Below are positions 25,282 to 34,779 of a stretch of DNA of 64,000 nucleotides, one piece after another. Numbering within the stretch: the stretch's first letter is position 1; every line of letters starts with the position of its first letter. This DNA comes from Mytilisepta virgata. Taxonomy: Eukaryota; Mollusca; Bivalvia; Mytilida; Mytilidae. The translations under genes were made by a program, and so were the position numbers. The stretch covers positions 17,329,139-17,393,138 of the forward strand of contig CM051512.1 of assembly GCA_028015205.1 (NCBI GenBank), read 5' to 3'. The notes below the pieces were generated by a model. It did not search any database. It saw only the letters and a program-made list of their open reading frames with translations, and had not been told where the DNA came from.

Positions 25282-26178
25282 TTAATCAACACAAGGCGGT
25301 GGTCTGTCTACCACGGATTTTTGCGCTAGATGGTTCAACTGGTCGAATTGTAGCCACGTGGCATTCTGTGCTGGTTCGCCACGAAAATGCACAAGATATT
25401 CAGGTTTTTGTTTGTTCCGCTGTGCTAGAATGCGTTTAATTTTATAGTATTTATTAGTATCTGAAGAACTACATGTACCACCATAATTTGAATCTGTACT
25501 TCTATAGCGCACTGGCTTCTTTCTTTGACGAACAGGTCTTGAATGTTCTATCAAATTATCTTCTTTCTCAGACATGGAACTGCTATCAATTCCATGCTTA
25601 TTTTCGTTGTTTTGTTTAGAATTGCTATCAGTTCCTAGCCGATTTCTGCTATCAGTTCCTGCTTCAGTTTTGTTGTCCTGTCCGGAACAGCTATCTTTTT
25701 CCGGTAAGTTGTTATTGTCCTGACCGGAACTGCTATCAGTTCCGAGGTGAATTTTGTTGTCTTGTCCGGAACTGCTATCAATTCCGTTATTACCATCATG
25801 TTGAGACAAAACATTTCGTTGAGGATCTGCGGTGACTTTTATCTCGTTAGTCATCACTTTTGGAATGAAGAAATTCCTAGGATTAGGTGCTCTAACATAT
25901 GCTATTTTAAGTCTATCAAGATGAACAGGATTTTTGAATAATTTTCTTGTATCTTTGGCACGTAAACTAACCAAGTGAGGGGAAATAATTTTGTCAACTA
26001 CGAACGGACCTGAACATTTGGGCTGCAGTTTCTTCCCTTGTCCAACGGGGTCTTTTAACATGTAGACATAATCACCTATATTCAGTTGTAATGAGTTCGT
26101 CTTTTTGTTTGCCCTCTCTTTCATTAAATCACCCGCTTTCGTGATATTTTCCTGTACTTCCTCCCGAATAAGTTTCAA
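25282..26178 (-). CDS. Integrase C-terminus with chromodomain
   Basis: This 298-codon frame continues the integrase after a one-base shift; it overlaps the end of the upstream pol frame by four bases and opens on TTG, not a true start. Residues ~1-100 ('LNIGDYVYMLKDP', 'KCSGPFVVDKI', 'NPVHLDRLKIAY') form the GPY/F-like module. Residues ~125-205 are a repetitive Ser/Asp/Gln linker with GTDSSSGQDN-type units. Residues ~240-285 ('YYKIKRILAQRNKQKPEYLV' then HFRG, ATWLQ) form a chromodomain, which in chromoviruses steers integration to marked chromatin. The end 'VDRPPPCVD' is close to the 3' LTR. Confidence 0.85.
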   Translation of the reverse strand: MKLIREEVQENITKAGDLMKERANKKTNSLQLNIGDYVYMLKDPVGQGKKLQPKCSGPFVVDKIISPHLVSLRAKDTRKLFKNPVHLDRLKIAYVRAPNPRNFFIPKVMTNEIKVTADPQRNVLSQHDGNNGIDSSSGQDNKIHLGTDSSSGQDNNNLPEKDSCSGQDNKTEAGTDSRNRLGTDSNSKQNNENKHGIDSSSMSEKEDNLIEHSRPVRQRKKPVRYRSTDSNYGGTCSSSDTNKYYKIKRILAQRNKQKPEYLVHFRGEPAQNATWLQFDQLNHLAQKSVVDRPPPCVD

Positions 26179-27722
26179 TTTGGCCCTAATTGATTAACAT
26201 ATTGATGAAAATCGGGTGAGAGTGTTTTAATGTCGGTTGCTCCAAGACGAGAAATTGCAAGGGGAAATTTGGGTCTAAATCCATATAAAACTTCATAAGG
26301 AGAGTATTTACTCGATGCATTTGCCGATACATTAACAGAAAATGTTATCGCTTGTAACATATCATCCCATTGAATTCCCTTACCAAAGTATGGTGTTAAT
26401 CTTTCCGCTATTGTTCTGTGGGTGCGTTCGCACAAACCCAGACAATGGTGTATAAAACTTGGTGTAAAATTTTGCACCACGCTTAACATTTTACACACTT
26501 CCTTAGTACACTGAGAAATAAACTCACTCCCTTTATCACTAATGATGGTATCACACACACCAAAATTACAAACAAGTTTAAAAATAGCATGTGCAACTGT
26601 AATTGAATCACAATTCGGTAGAGGAACAGTAAATAAATATTTAGAAAACATGTCAATTGCGGTAAACACGTAACTATTACCATTTTGTGTTACCGGTAAA
26701 GGTCCGAAAAAATCCATCTGCCAAGTTTCAAAGGGTTGTGAAGGTGTTTTATATGCTACTATGCCCGATTTAGTATGAGCTTTCGTCATTTTCCTTTTCT
26801 GACATTCATGACAGGATCTCACGAATTCAGAAACGATAGAGGGCAGTTTATTGAAGTAAAATTGTTCACTCAAATTGTCGATTGTCTGAGTGATACCTAT
26901 GTGTCCGGCTAATGGGGATTCATGATAAAGTTTTATTATTTTACCAATTAGAATTTGGGGTACAACTAATTGGAAAGCTTCCATTCTCTGTGTTCGTTTT
27001 GACTTAGAATTGCGGGAATGAAACAATATTCCGTCACTTAAACAAAAATCGGGGGATACAAGAAGTAATTTTCGGACATCATGTTGTAATCGCGGTAGCG
27101 TACCGTCTTCTAAATATAATATCAGCGAAATCAAAGTATTGTCTTCTCTTTGAAGACGTTTGATAGTTTCTGGACTAAAATCTACACGTTCATCTGAATC
27201 ATGATCAGATATTAATGTAAGAGTGTCAAGTGCACACGCTATTTTATGATCAGTTTCATTTCCGGTTGTTAAGCACAAATCAGAATGTTCCTTACATGAA
27301 TCCAAAGTGATTTTATTGCACGAGAGAACAGGCGATTCGCAATTTATAGGTGTGTCTATTATCAATTGTGAAATAGAATTTTCCGTCGGAATACTACCAT
27401 TTTCGGTACAAAGTAAATCTAAATTCGAAAATAATTGTGGCGAATTGCTATCAATTCCCACTGGATCAAAATGTGATAAATCGTCCTGTGAATAATTTGA
27501 GCAAATATCCGTTGTATTAAAGCTAGAACTGCTATCAATTCTGCAATTTTGCTCATCGGCGTACATATGTAATTCTGCGGATTGAACAAAAACATTTTGC
27601 GCTACTCGATCCGAAACTAAATTGTTGTCACCCTCTTGCATAAAGTGTATTAACATCGGTTCCGCATCCCGACATTCGTGTATATTACGTGTGCATTCAT
27701 TGGAAATGCTATCATTTCCAAT
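25573..27722 (-). repeat. Dispersed hairpin motif GGAAxTG-CTAT-CAxTTCC in pol linkers
   Basis: On the + strand an 18-base unit of two complementary arms around CTAT occurs at 25573-25596, 25617-25637, 25725-25744, 25767-25786, 27442-27457, 27525-27542 and 27699-27722. Decayed or half copies lie at 25641-25662 and 25682-25704. The arms change together in several copies: GGAACTG/CAGTTCC, GAATTG/CAATTC and GGAAATG/CATTTCC. The last copy has a perfect 10-bp stem. In protein they read G(T/I/N)DS(S/N/I)S. Confidence 0.8.
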
Positions 27723-29426
27723 ACTAATTTGGTACGTTCCGTCGTCATCGTCCGCAACATAACCGGAATCAATTTCTTCCAGTAATTGAATTGTATTTGA
27801 CTGAAGCTTCGTGGATTCAACCGGTGTATTTAGAAATCTAATATTTCCCGTTTTTTCTGCTAGGTATGGAAAGTACGGATCGCTCTCATCAGGTGACTCC
27901 TTATCATCGGTACCCGAGTACCTGTAGTTTGTAGATGTTTTGCACCTCGAAAGTGCATCGGCTACTTGCATTTGAGATGCCGGTTTATAGCAAATATCAA
28001 AATTATATTGCTGAAGCACGGCGAGCCATCTATCATAGATTGCACCTTTGAATTTGTTCTGAAAAAGCGGACGTAGTGCTTGATGATCACACTCGACTAC
28101 AAAGTAACTGCCGCGTAAATAGGTAGAATTTTCCACTATACTTGTAACTACACCCAAAAGTTCTAATTTGGTTGGACCGTACGACTTCTGCCAGTGGGTG
28201 AGCGATTTCGAGCCGAAACGAATAACTCGATTTTTCTCTTCCGATTCATTTTTAACTTTTTGGTACAATATATAACCAATACCATGGTATGAACTATCTA
28301 CTGCTAGGTAAAAAGGCAGATCAAATCTAGGAAAGGCCAAAACTTCGGAATGAAGTAATAACTGTTTAAGTTTTTCTAAAGCCAAATCTTGTTCATTTGA
28401 CCAACTAAATTTTGTGTTTTTCCGTAAGAGTTTTGTGAGTGGTTCACATACTATACTATAGTTCGGAATAAACTTTCTGAACCAGTTGAATATGCCTAAT
28501 GTGCGTCGTAACTGTTTAACATTTCGCGGTGATGGATAATTTACCAATGCATCAACGCGGTCGGGCGGTGGCCGAATTCCGTCCTTTGAAATGTGATGAC
28601 CCAAAAATATACATGATGATTTCGCAAATGAACACTTTTTGGGATTCAGTTTGAGACCCGCTTGTCGAAAACGATCAAAAACTTCAAGTAAATCTAGCAT
28701 GTGTTCGTCGAATGTTTCGGAGCAAATCAATACATCGTCCAAGTAACATAAACAAGATTTAAATGTCAGACCACGCAAAATTTTGTCCATGAGTAATTGA
28801 AATGAGTTTGGCGACGTATGAAGTCCCATCGGAACACGCAAAAATTTGAACGTGCCAAAGCAAGTATTGAAAGCCGTATACTTCGAACTTTCCGCTGAGA
28901 GATTCATTTGGAAGAAACCACTACTCATGTCAATGGAAGTTATGAAATTCGGAACGCGTTCTGTGAATGATTCGGTTAATTCTAAAAGATTCGGAATGTT
29001 GTATTTGAAGGTTTCAGTTTGGCTATTTAAGTAACGATAATCGACGCAAAAGCGGAATTGTTGTAAACTTGCGTTTTTGTCATTCGAGTTGACATTTGCC
29101 GACGGTTTTGTTCGTTTTGCAATTAAAACGATCGGGCTGGTAACAGGTGCTTCCTCATTCGGATTTAATTCACAAATAACGCCTTGTTGTAGCAATTCGT
29201 CTAAATGATGACGAAGTACTTCCCTTTTATTAGGGGGAAGTCTATAGGGTCTTTGATGTAATGGCTTAAAAGTAGGTTTCAGAATAATATTATGTTGTAC
29301 AATATCAGTCGAACCTAACGATGGAGTATCCTTTGTAACAAACACATCCTTATTTTGATATAAAAGTTTGGTCAATGTTTGGTTTTCATCAACACTAAGC
29401 TGCTCATTTGACTGAAAATGGTTCAT
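26175..29426 (-). CDS. pol: Gypsy Pol: RT, RNase H and integrase
   Basis: An uninterrupted 1083-residue frame. RT occupies residues ~50-280, with 'FCVDYRYLN', D166 in 'TSIDMSSGFFQ' and YLDD at 228-231. RNase H follows with D377 ('AVDSSYHGIG'), E422 ('LELLG'), D447 ('CDHQAL') and D490 ('ADALSR'). Residues ~500-790 are an acidic, low-complexity spacer. Integrase has an HHCC finger (ending 'CHECQKRK') and the triad D905, D964, E1000 ('MDFFGP', 'SDKGSEF', 'ERTHRT'). All catalytic residues seen are intact. The first Met at 29426 is not the natural start: the same frame runs upstream into protease through three TAA codons. Function: reverse transcription of the element RNA and integration. Confidence 0.95.
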   Translation of the reverse strand: MNHFQSNEQLSVDENQTLTKLLYQNKDVFVTKDTPSLGSTDIVQHNIILKPTFKPLHQRPYRLPPNKREVLRHHLDELLQQGVICELNPNEEAPVTSPIVLIAKRTKPSANVNSNDKNASLQQFRFCVDYRYLNSQTETFKYNIPNLLELTESFTERVPNFITSIDMSSGFFQMNLSAESSKYTAFNTCFGTFKFLRVPMGLHTSPNSFQLLMDKILRGLTFKSCLCYLDDVLICSETFDEHMLDLLEVFDRFRQAGLKLNPKKCSFAKSSCIFLGHHISKDGIRPPPDRVDALVNYPSPRNVKQLRRTLGIFNWFRKFIPNYSIVCEPLTKLLRKNTKFSWSNEQDLALEKLKQLLLHSEVLAFPRFDLPFYLAVDSSYHGIGYILYQKVKNESEEKNRVIRFGSKSLTHWQKSYGPTKLELLGVVTSIVENSTYLRGSYFVVECDHQALRPLFQNKFKGAIYDRWLAVLQQYNFDICYKPASQMQVADALSRCKTSTNYRYSGTDDKESPDESDPYFPYLAEKTGNIRFLNTPVESTKLQSNTIQLLEEIDSGYVADDDDGTYQISIGNDSISNECTRNIHECRDAEPMLIHFMQEGDNNLVSDRVAQNVFVQSAELHMYADEQNCRIDSSSSFNTTDICSNYSQDDLSHFDPVGIDSNSPQLFSNLDLLCTENGSIPTENSISQLIIDTPINCESPVLSCNKITLDSCKEHSDLCLTTGNETDHKIACALDTLTLISDHDSDERVDFSPETIKRLQREDNTLISLILYLEDGTLPRLQHDVRKLLLVSPDFCLSDGILFHSRNSKSKRTQRMEAFQLVVPQILIGKIIKLYHESPLAGHIGITQTIDNLSEQFYFNKLPSIVSEFVRSCHECQKRKMTKAHTKSGIVAYKTPSQPFETWQMDFFGPLPVTQNGNSYVFTAIDMFSKYLFTVPLPNCDSITVAHAIFKLVCNFGVCDTIISDKGSEFISQCTKEVCKMLSVVQNFTPSFIHHCLGLCERTHRTIAERLTPYFGKGIQWDDMLQAITFSVNVSANASSKYSPYEVLYGFRPKFPLAISRLGATDIKTLSPDFHQYVNQLGPN

Positions 29427-29504
29427 AAATTCAACAGTTTCATCAACAGGACTATCTACAGATTTTATATTTACATTTTGAACAACTTCATCCTTATGTA
29501 CACT

Positions 29505-29780
29505 TTAAATTACATATTCCTCGGTTAACTGAGAAAATTTTCCAATAATTGCTCCCTTAGGAATTGTTACAGGGTTATTTGAGGCATTCAAAAGTTTAAC
29601 AGGGACTGTTCTATGTTTAGACACTGTTACCACGGATTTACACACAATTAAACTCTTTGATACTATTTGTTTATTACTTTCACATATACCCTGATATCCG
29701 TACACAATACTGCTGGGCAATTTTCCAATAAGGACTATCTCACTGTGAGGCGGAAATGTGATTCGTTTGGCACACCTTAC
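29505..29780 (-). pseudogene. Protease-RT linker between two in-frame stops
   Basis: This short block is in the same frame as protease above and RT below and is bounded by TAA at 29781-29783 and TAA at 29505-29507. It encodes 'RITFPPHSEIVLIGKLPSS' and 'NPVTIPKGAIIGKF', standard dUTPase-like/beta-strand linker sequence seen between protease and RT in many gypsy elements. It is part of one polyprotein broken by nonsense changes. Confidence 0.75.
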
Positions 29781-30831
29781 TTAAGCTGCCTTTTGTGAAA
29801 CTAGCAAGTTGCCAAAGTCAATAGAAATTTTGTTGTCAATTAAGTATCCAGTGCCCAGAATTAAAGGACTTGAAGTTTGCTTCATGACATACACCATAAT
29901 TTTATGTTTATCACCCTGAGCGTACATAGTAACAAAAGTTGTCCCTCGAACCTCTACATTTTGGTTGTTAGCTAATTTTACTGAATCTTTACAAGAAGTG
30001 TCAATTGACGCTTTACATGAATACGGTAAAGAATCGTACAGTGTTTCGGAAATGATATTGATTGAGCTACCTGAATCTAACAAAGCAGCCACATGTATAG
30101 TGTTAAACTTAACTGGTAGATAAATAAATTTTGAGTTCGAATTTTTACATACATGTACGTCATGATCCTCCAGCTCAAATTCCGTTTGTTCAGAAGAATT
30201 TCCAGAAAAAATGGAATTTACATTTAAACGGTGCGACAGTGAAAATTTCCTAGTAGGGGGAGGGCTTCTATGTCTGGCACATTCTACCGCTTTCCTGGGT
30301 GACCGTGCCTGATGTCCCCCAAGGGTGTCCAGTTTTCCGGTTTCTGTTGATTGCCAGACTGTTGTATACGAAAACAATTCGGTGCTATGTGTCCAAACTT
30401 GACAAACTTCGGTTCGATTTCTATTTACATTATAGTTACCTGAGCGAAACTTGTTACACTGCAGTGCCGTATGTCCGGACTGTTGACAAAGTTGACATGA
30501 ATTGTCTGGTGAAACGTTCCCGGACCCATTCCAGTTGCAGTATTTCTTACCGTGACCTGGAGCATTACAGTTAAAACATACCAATGATCTGGTCTGTTGT
30601 GGTACCATGTCTTTATTAAACTTACCCTGGTTTTCAGTAGAAAGTTTTTGAACCATGCTTGTTAACTCACCAAGCTGTTGCTGAATATTTGTTATATCAT
30701 CAGTACGATGTGCAGGTTTGACAGCAGCCACATTCGGTTGTTCATGTACCCTATACTTGTATGCCTCACCTGTTTTGGCTAAAGTGAGAGCGTCCGAAAT
30801 GTTATCTGGCTTACTAGTTCTCACATAGAAA
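29781..30831 (-). CDS. Gag nucleocapsid (two CCHC fingers) and protease
   Basis: A frame starting just after an in-frame TAA (30832-30834) that separates it from the Gag body. It contains two zinc knuckles, 'CFNCNAPGHGKKYC' and 'CQLCQQSGHTALQC', for RNA binding. The retropepsin follows ~130 residues later with 'VAALLDSGSSINIIS' and 'PLILGTGYLI', so the catalytic Asp is present. The segment ends with TAA at 29781, but the frame carries on into the linker and RT. The Met at 30824 is not taken as the natural start. Confidence 0.85.
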
Positions 30832-31567
30832 GCTTACTTTTCAGGCAAACCATTTATAAATTTAAACGTAATTTCAGGTTCTGGTTTTCCGAGAAGATTA
30901 CCTTTCTCCACTATTTGACAGTAAAAATCTTCAATTTCTTGGGTAGGCAAAAGCGACATGTTTTGAAAGGTTTCATTTTCGATTACAACCGAGGGATGTA
31001 GCCAGCCAATAACAACATATTTGTCATTAAATAAACCCTTCACTGTGGCCCAATCCAAATCCGCACTAAGCCCATTATACCAAGTAAGGGCCTGACCCTG
31101 CAAATGGAGATGAAACGCAGCCAATTTTCGACTGTCATCATCATCTTCATCTAATTCATGTAGTTTAGAAAAAGACTCAAATTCTTTTATGAATTTGCCT
31201 GCATTTCTTTTGGATAACCTGAAAATTTTCTACAATTACCCAATTTTTCCATCTTGCCTTTTTTACGAGAATTTTCACCTTCTGTTGAAGATGTTATTTT
31301 TTTGTGTGAAATATGTCCTAATGACGAAGACTGTTCGGATTCTACATTTGGCGTCGTAAAAAATAAATATTTTTCACTAAATGAACTCTGCGAATTGTTA
31401 ACGGGAGTATTGCAATGTTGTGATAAATTAAGGTTTCTGTTGAGAAAACTGTTACTTAAGGGTAATGCTGGTTGGGTGTTGTCATACGTTGAGTCAAAAG
31501 AGAGAAATTGGGGATTTACATACCATTCTTCTTCATCGTCATGTTGTAAATCTATACCAGAATACAT
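30832..31567 (-). pseudogene. gag: Gag body with frameshift and nonsense codon
   Basis: The N-terminal frame begins at ATG 31567 and includes a Lys-rich piece and 'NCRKFSGYPK'. Around 31195-31210 a one-base shift moves the reading to the frame with 'KFIKEFESFSKLHELDEDD', 'LAAFHLHLQGQALTWYNGL', 'VKGLFNDKYV' and 'EIEDFYCQIVEKG', a typical gypsy capsid. That frame ends 'INGLPEK' at TAA 30832-30834, where the related 'AFYVRTSKP' reading continues without a shift. Function would be capsid assembly; the copy is broken. Confidence 0.85.
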
Positions 31568-31727
31568 GAAGCATTAAAATAATCAATCAAGAGTTAATGA
31601 AAATGTAAGGAAAGGGTATCCTTTCCTACTTTTTATTTACATATATACACACAAATTAAATGTGGATGTTGAAACGAATGTGAGGAAATGCAATCATTTC
31701 CCACTAAAATTCTGCCGGACTGCAAAT
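31568..31727. other. Spacer between the accessory ORF and gag
   Basis: About 160 non-coding bases between the SGNH-like ORF stop (31728) and the gag ATG (31567), including a TTTCCTACTTTTTATTTAC stretch. No splice or frameshift signal was recognised. Confidence 0.5.
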
Positions 31728-32456
31728 TCAATAACAAAAATCATGAATCAGGCGACAAATTCTAGCTAACCAGAGTTTGGCTAATGACGGCTTAGGGTGA
31801 ATACCATCTCTGTACAGTTTTAAATTGTATGAATATTTTGTTCTGTATGAAAATCTTGAATTTCGCTTTTGTTTATGTAAATCTTCGGATAGATTTGGAC
31901 TGAATGAATGTAAGATTCTGTTTGTATCATTAATGTATCTGTTTAAAATTTTAATTTGTTGTCTCAAAATACAATCCTGCTCCAAAAACTCCTCTGGATT
32001 ATGGTGATCCTTGCTCAAATTGTAATGATATATGGAGTATAAAGGAATATGAAGAAACAATAGTTTCACAGAAGATCCAAATGTTCGTACAAAATGAAAA
32101 ATTTCTTTCAATGTATCAATCAATTTATATGCAGCACTGTTGTCAACAGATGTCAGCTCAATGAAACCATCAGATCTTTTTGAAGTCAAGTTACAAGTAC
32201 CAACCCATACGAACAATGTTATTTTGGTGAGGTGTGAAAGTTGGGATTTGAGATTTTCTTTTAAATAATCAAGTCTGTTTTCAGCACTTGCACCGGGATA
32301 ACACCAAAATTTGATATATGTTTCTGGATTAATTGATACCTGTTGTTGCAAACTTAACCCTTTACTGTCAGATAACAATACTGGTATTCTATTTGGTGTA
32401 ACTAAAGGATCGGGGCGAACTTTGTAAATTTGATTTTTTAATCTGCGGTCACTCAT
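31728..32456 (-). CDS. Accessory SGNH-hydrolase-like ORF upstream of gag
   Basis: An intact 242-residue frame, starting 153 bp inside the 5' LTR and followed by gag on the same strand. The sequence fits the SGNH/GDSL esterase plan: block I 'VLLSDSKGLSL' with Ser31, block II 'YPGASAEN' with Gly55, block III 'WVGTCNLT' with Gly86 and Asn89 (one residue longer than the usual GxN), and block V 'DGIHPKPSLAKLW' with Asp217 and His220 near the end. Hydrophobic strand 'HLTKITLFVWVG' and later 'SVKLLFLHIPL' fit the alpha/beta core. An esterase domain is known in ORF1 of CR1-type LINEs; it is not a usual part of gypsy elements. It is the only large ORF of this element with no break besides RT. Substrate unknown; lipid or membrane contact is a guess. 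Confidence 0.7.
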   Translation of the reverse strand: MSDRRLKNQIYKVRPDPLVTPNRIPVLLSDSKGLSLQQQVSINPETYIKFWCYPGASAENRLDYLKENLKSQLSHLTKITLFVWVGTCNLTSKRSDGFIELTSVDNSAAYKLIDTLKEIFHFVRTFGSSVKLLFLHIPLYSIYHYNLSKDHHNPEEFLEQDCILRQQIKILNRYINDTNRILHSFSPNLSEDLHKQKRNSRFSYRTKYSYNLKLYRDGIHPKPSLAKLWLARICRLIHDFCY

Positions 32457-32596
32457 AGTTTACAAACCTGGAGCACATGGTGAAAAATTTCAAAGCGAGG
32501 TCCAATACAAAAGAAAGCAATATTTTTCGAAAAATTGTTAAAATACATAAAATAAACAAACAATATACAGCTTTACAATAGCTGCTTGCTTCTTTA

Positions 32597-32608
32597 GGTT
32601 CTCCACCA
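32597..32608 (-). promoter_or_regulatory. Primer binding site
   Basis: Directly after the 5' LTR, in element sense, is TGGTGGAGAACC. TGG is the expected complement of a tRNA 3' CCA end, and its exact adjacency fixes the LTR boundary at CCTCAGA. I do not name the tRNA. Confidence 0.75.
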
Positions 32609-32844
32609 TCTGAGGAATCAGCTCTGTCTCATGATTATCGGGGAATATACAAAACAACAATTTACTTCTCCAATTTCACACCATCTATTTTAACCTATTT
32701 ACATGAATATCTATAGCTACAGATCAGAATCAGGAATACGCAGATTCCGTATTGTTACATCTTTCAAGAGCAATTACGGCAAAAGGGGAATAACTCGAGA
32801 TAACTTACCGGCAACTCTCTGACCATGCAAACTACGCCTTAACA
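32609..32844 (-). repeat. 5' LTR of the gypsy element
   Basis: 236 bp, ~98-99% identical to 24381-24616. It would carry the element promoter; no convincing TATA position was assigned. AATG directly follows at 32845-32848, matching the four bases before 24381. Confidence 0.95.
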
Positions 32845-32848
32845 AATG

Positions 32849-33742
32849 AAAGGTTTAAATATCGACAAAAGTGTAATAACCGAACATTGTTGTTTTAAAC
32901 TAATTTTGACTTTACTATTACAGGTACGCCAGTAGACCAGCCAATATATAAAAAGTCAAAACAAATATATTCTCATCCATTCAAGCATTCCACAATTCAC
33001 AAATCAAATTCAGCAGAAGATCTGTACATAAAAGTTACGAGCTTGTTCTACTTTGTGCGTTTAAAAAATAAATCCTTTAACATATATTTCTCTAATATTT
33101 TAGCTCATTCATCCAACCATGCTACAATCAGGACAACCTTCCTTCATAAAATGTACGAGCTGCATTTCATGTCTGGTCCTACTTTTGTCTGATCCTTCAA
33201 TCTTATTCCGGTACAGATATGATTGTCTTCACAGACATAATCAAGGCATTGCATGTTCTGAAAATAATATAATAGTTTATAAAATAATGAAAAATGGATA
33301 TGGAATTAACTTAAGTAAGAGACAATCCCATGTAACAACTGAAACCTTTTGTAAGTATGTAAATTAAAATGCGATTTTTTTAATAAAGCTTCTTTTAACA
33401 AAGTCTGTCAACAGAGTATTGAAGTTTTTATATTTAAATTTTAATTTTCAGTGACTAAAAAATATTTGACATTCTGTATATTTTGTTTCCTTTAAATCGA
33501 TTTTCTTAAGATTTCGGTAATTACTTGGCTGTCGGGTGTATTTGGATACTTCGTTCGAAGTTTTACTAATTACTTTTAACTGTTCAACATTTGACCCTTT
33601 ATAATCTGAAACCCCGTCATATTCTGTAATTGTTAATTTCTTCCGACAGAGTGTTAACGTTTCATTAATTTAAAATCTTGAAAAGTTATTTGTTGATGAA
33701 GTACACATGTACATATTTGAAGAAACGTAATTTTATAATTGG
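32849..33742. other. No gene seen
   Basis: AT-rich flank of the gypsy element. The 82-codon ORF at 33119-33367 shows no domain. A block near 33600-33660 (CCCTTTATAATCTGAA..CAGAGTGTTAACG) resembles sequence near 43540-43590 and 44170, so it is probably a dispersed repeat end. Confidence 0.45.
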
Positions 33743-33899
33743 AATGAGAAACCAGAGTGAGTTATATTTTCCTAACCAATGTAGGTAAGGGAGATAATAA
33801 ATTTTTCTCCCTTTTAGCCTCAGGACAAAAGGGAGAGAATTTAATTATCTACCTTACCTACATTGGTTAGGAAAAGATAACTCACTCTGGCTCCTCATT
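33743..33899. mobile_element. ~157-bp foldback MITE
   Basis: Almost a single hairpin. The left arm contains CCAGAGTGAGTTAT and TTTTCCTAACCAATGTAGGT; the right arm is its reverse complement ending ATAACTCACTCTGG. Outer bases AATGAG/CTCATT extend the match. The loop is about 30 bp around GCCTCAGGAC. No target duplication was clear. Confidence 0.75.
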
Positions 33900-34779
33900 T
33901 AATAACTATAATGTATTGCAAAATCGATTTCTTCTACCACACACAGTAGAAAAAACGTTACACGTTGCACGATTTTCAATCATGCGATTTCTAAAGAAAA
34001 TGTTTGTAAGATATAAACGGAATATAACGAAACGATTCAATTCAATTTTATGGCGTTATGAATAGCAGTTAAATATTTATCATTGCATTTAATTTTAAAT
34101 AAATTTAAACAATATTTTATTCATAAAAGCTATCATCAATAGGATTGGACAGCAGGCTAAGCCTATATAGGCCCTCTCCGAAATACAAGGTACAATATGT
34201 AGAACAAAAGTATCAAATTAAATTTGAACAATTGATAGTAGAACATATTAATAAAATAATTTGGACTATTTATAAGATTATAACTACATAGTAATTTTTT
34301 TTTATGTATAATTGTTAAAATGTGTATGAATACCTGAAGAGAAATAATTCTTAGATAATAGAAAATGTAAACAAGAAACATATAAACTGGGATTAGGGGT
34401 GTAATAATAAAAAAAAATAGAAGAAAAGTATCAATTACAAATGAGAATGGATATTAAATAAATAAATAAATAAATAAGTTATCTTTTGGTTTAAAAAAAG
34501 GCAAGTAATATAATTCAATTGAACGAACCACATATAGGTCATTTCATAAAATAGAGTACTTAAATAAATTCTAAAGAATTAATTAATTCAAGAATATATA
34601 CAGTTGGATTTGATTTTGACGGTATCCGCTATCAAAAATGATCTCACCTAAACTTATTCGTTATGATTGGATGATGGTCACAATTAATTTGAAGTACATG
34701 ATGAAGTGTGAAACAGATAAACTATACATACAAATTAATATTCATATAAGCACAATTAAACAGAAATACACACGTTTTT
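33900..34779. other. No gene; AAAT microsatellite
   Basis: AT-rich DNA with an (AAAT)n run near 34455-34476. No coding or ribozyme signal was found. Confidence 0.45.

Larger units (their letters stand above)
24381..32844 (-). mobile_element. Full-length Ty3/gypsy LTR retrotransposon
   Basis: The element is 8464 bp, read on the minus strand. In its sense the order is LTR, primer site, SGNH-like ORF, gag, CCHC fingers, protease, RT, RNase H, integrase, chromodomain, LTR. The two 236-bp LTRs differ at only about three positions, so the insertion is recent. The flanking 4-bp duplication is AATG (24377-24380 and 32845-32848). It is disabled by one frameshift in gag, three in-frame TAA stops between gag and RT, and one frameshift in the integrase C-terminus. 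Confidence 0.93.

Noticed and set aside
27860..27920. CTGATGA on the minus strand inside gypsy pol
   Set aside because: Coding sequence with no GAAA partner.
24381..32844. LTR boundaries at TGAGG..TTAACA (234 bp)
   Set aside because: That choice gives no target duplication and leaves two bases before the primer site; the 236-bp boundary gives AATG on both sides and an adjacent TGG.
33119..33367. 82-codon Cys-containing ORF after the gypsy element
   Set aside because: No domain, no splice context, and AT-rich codons typical of chance ORFs here.
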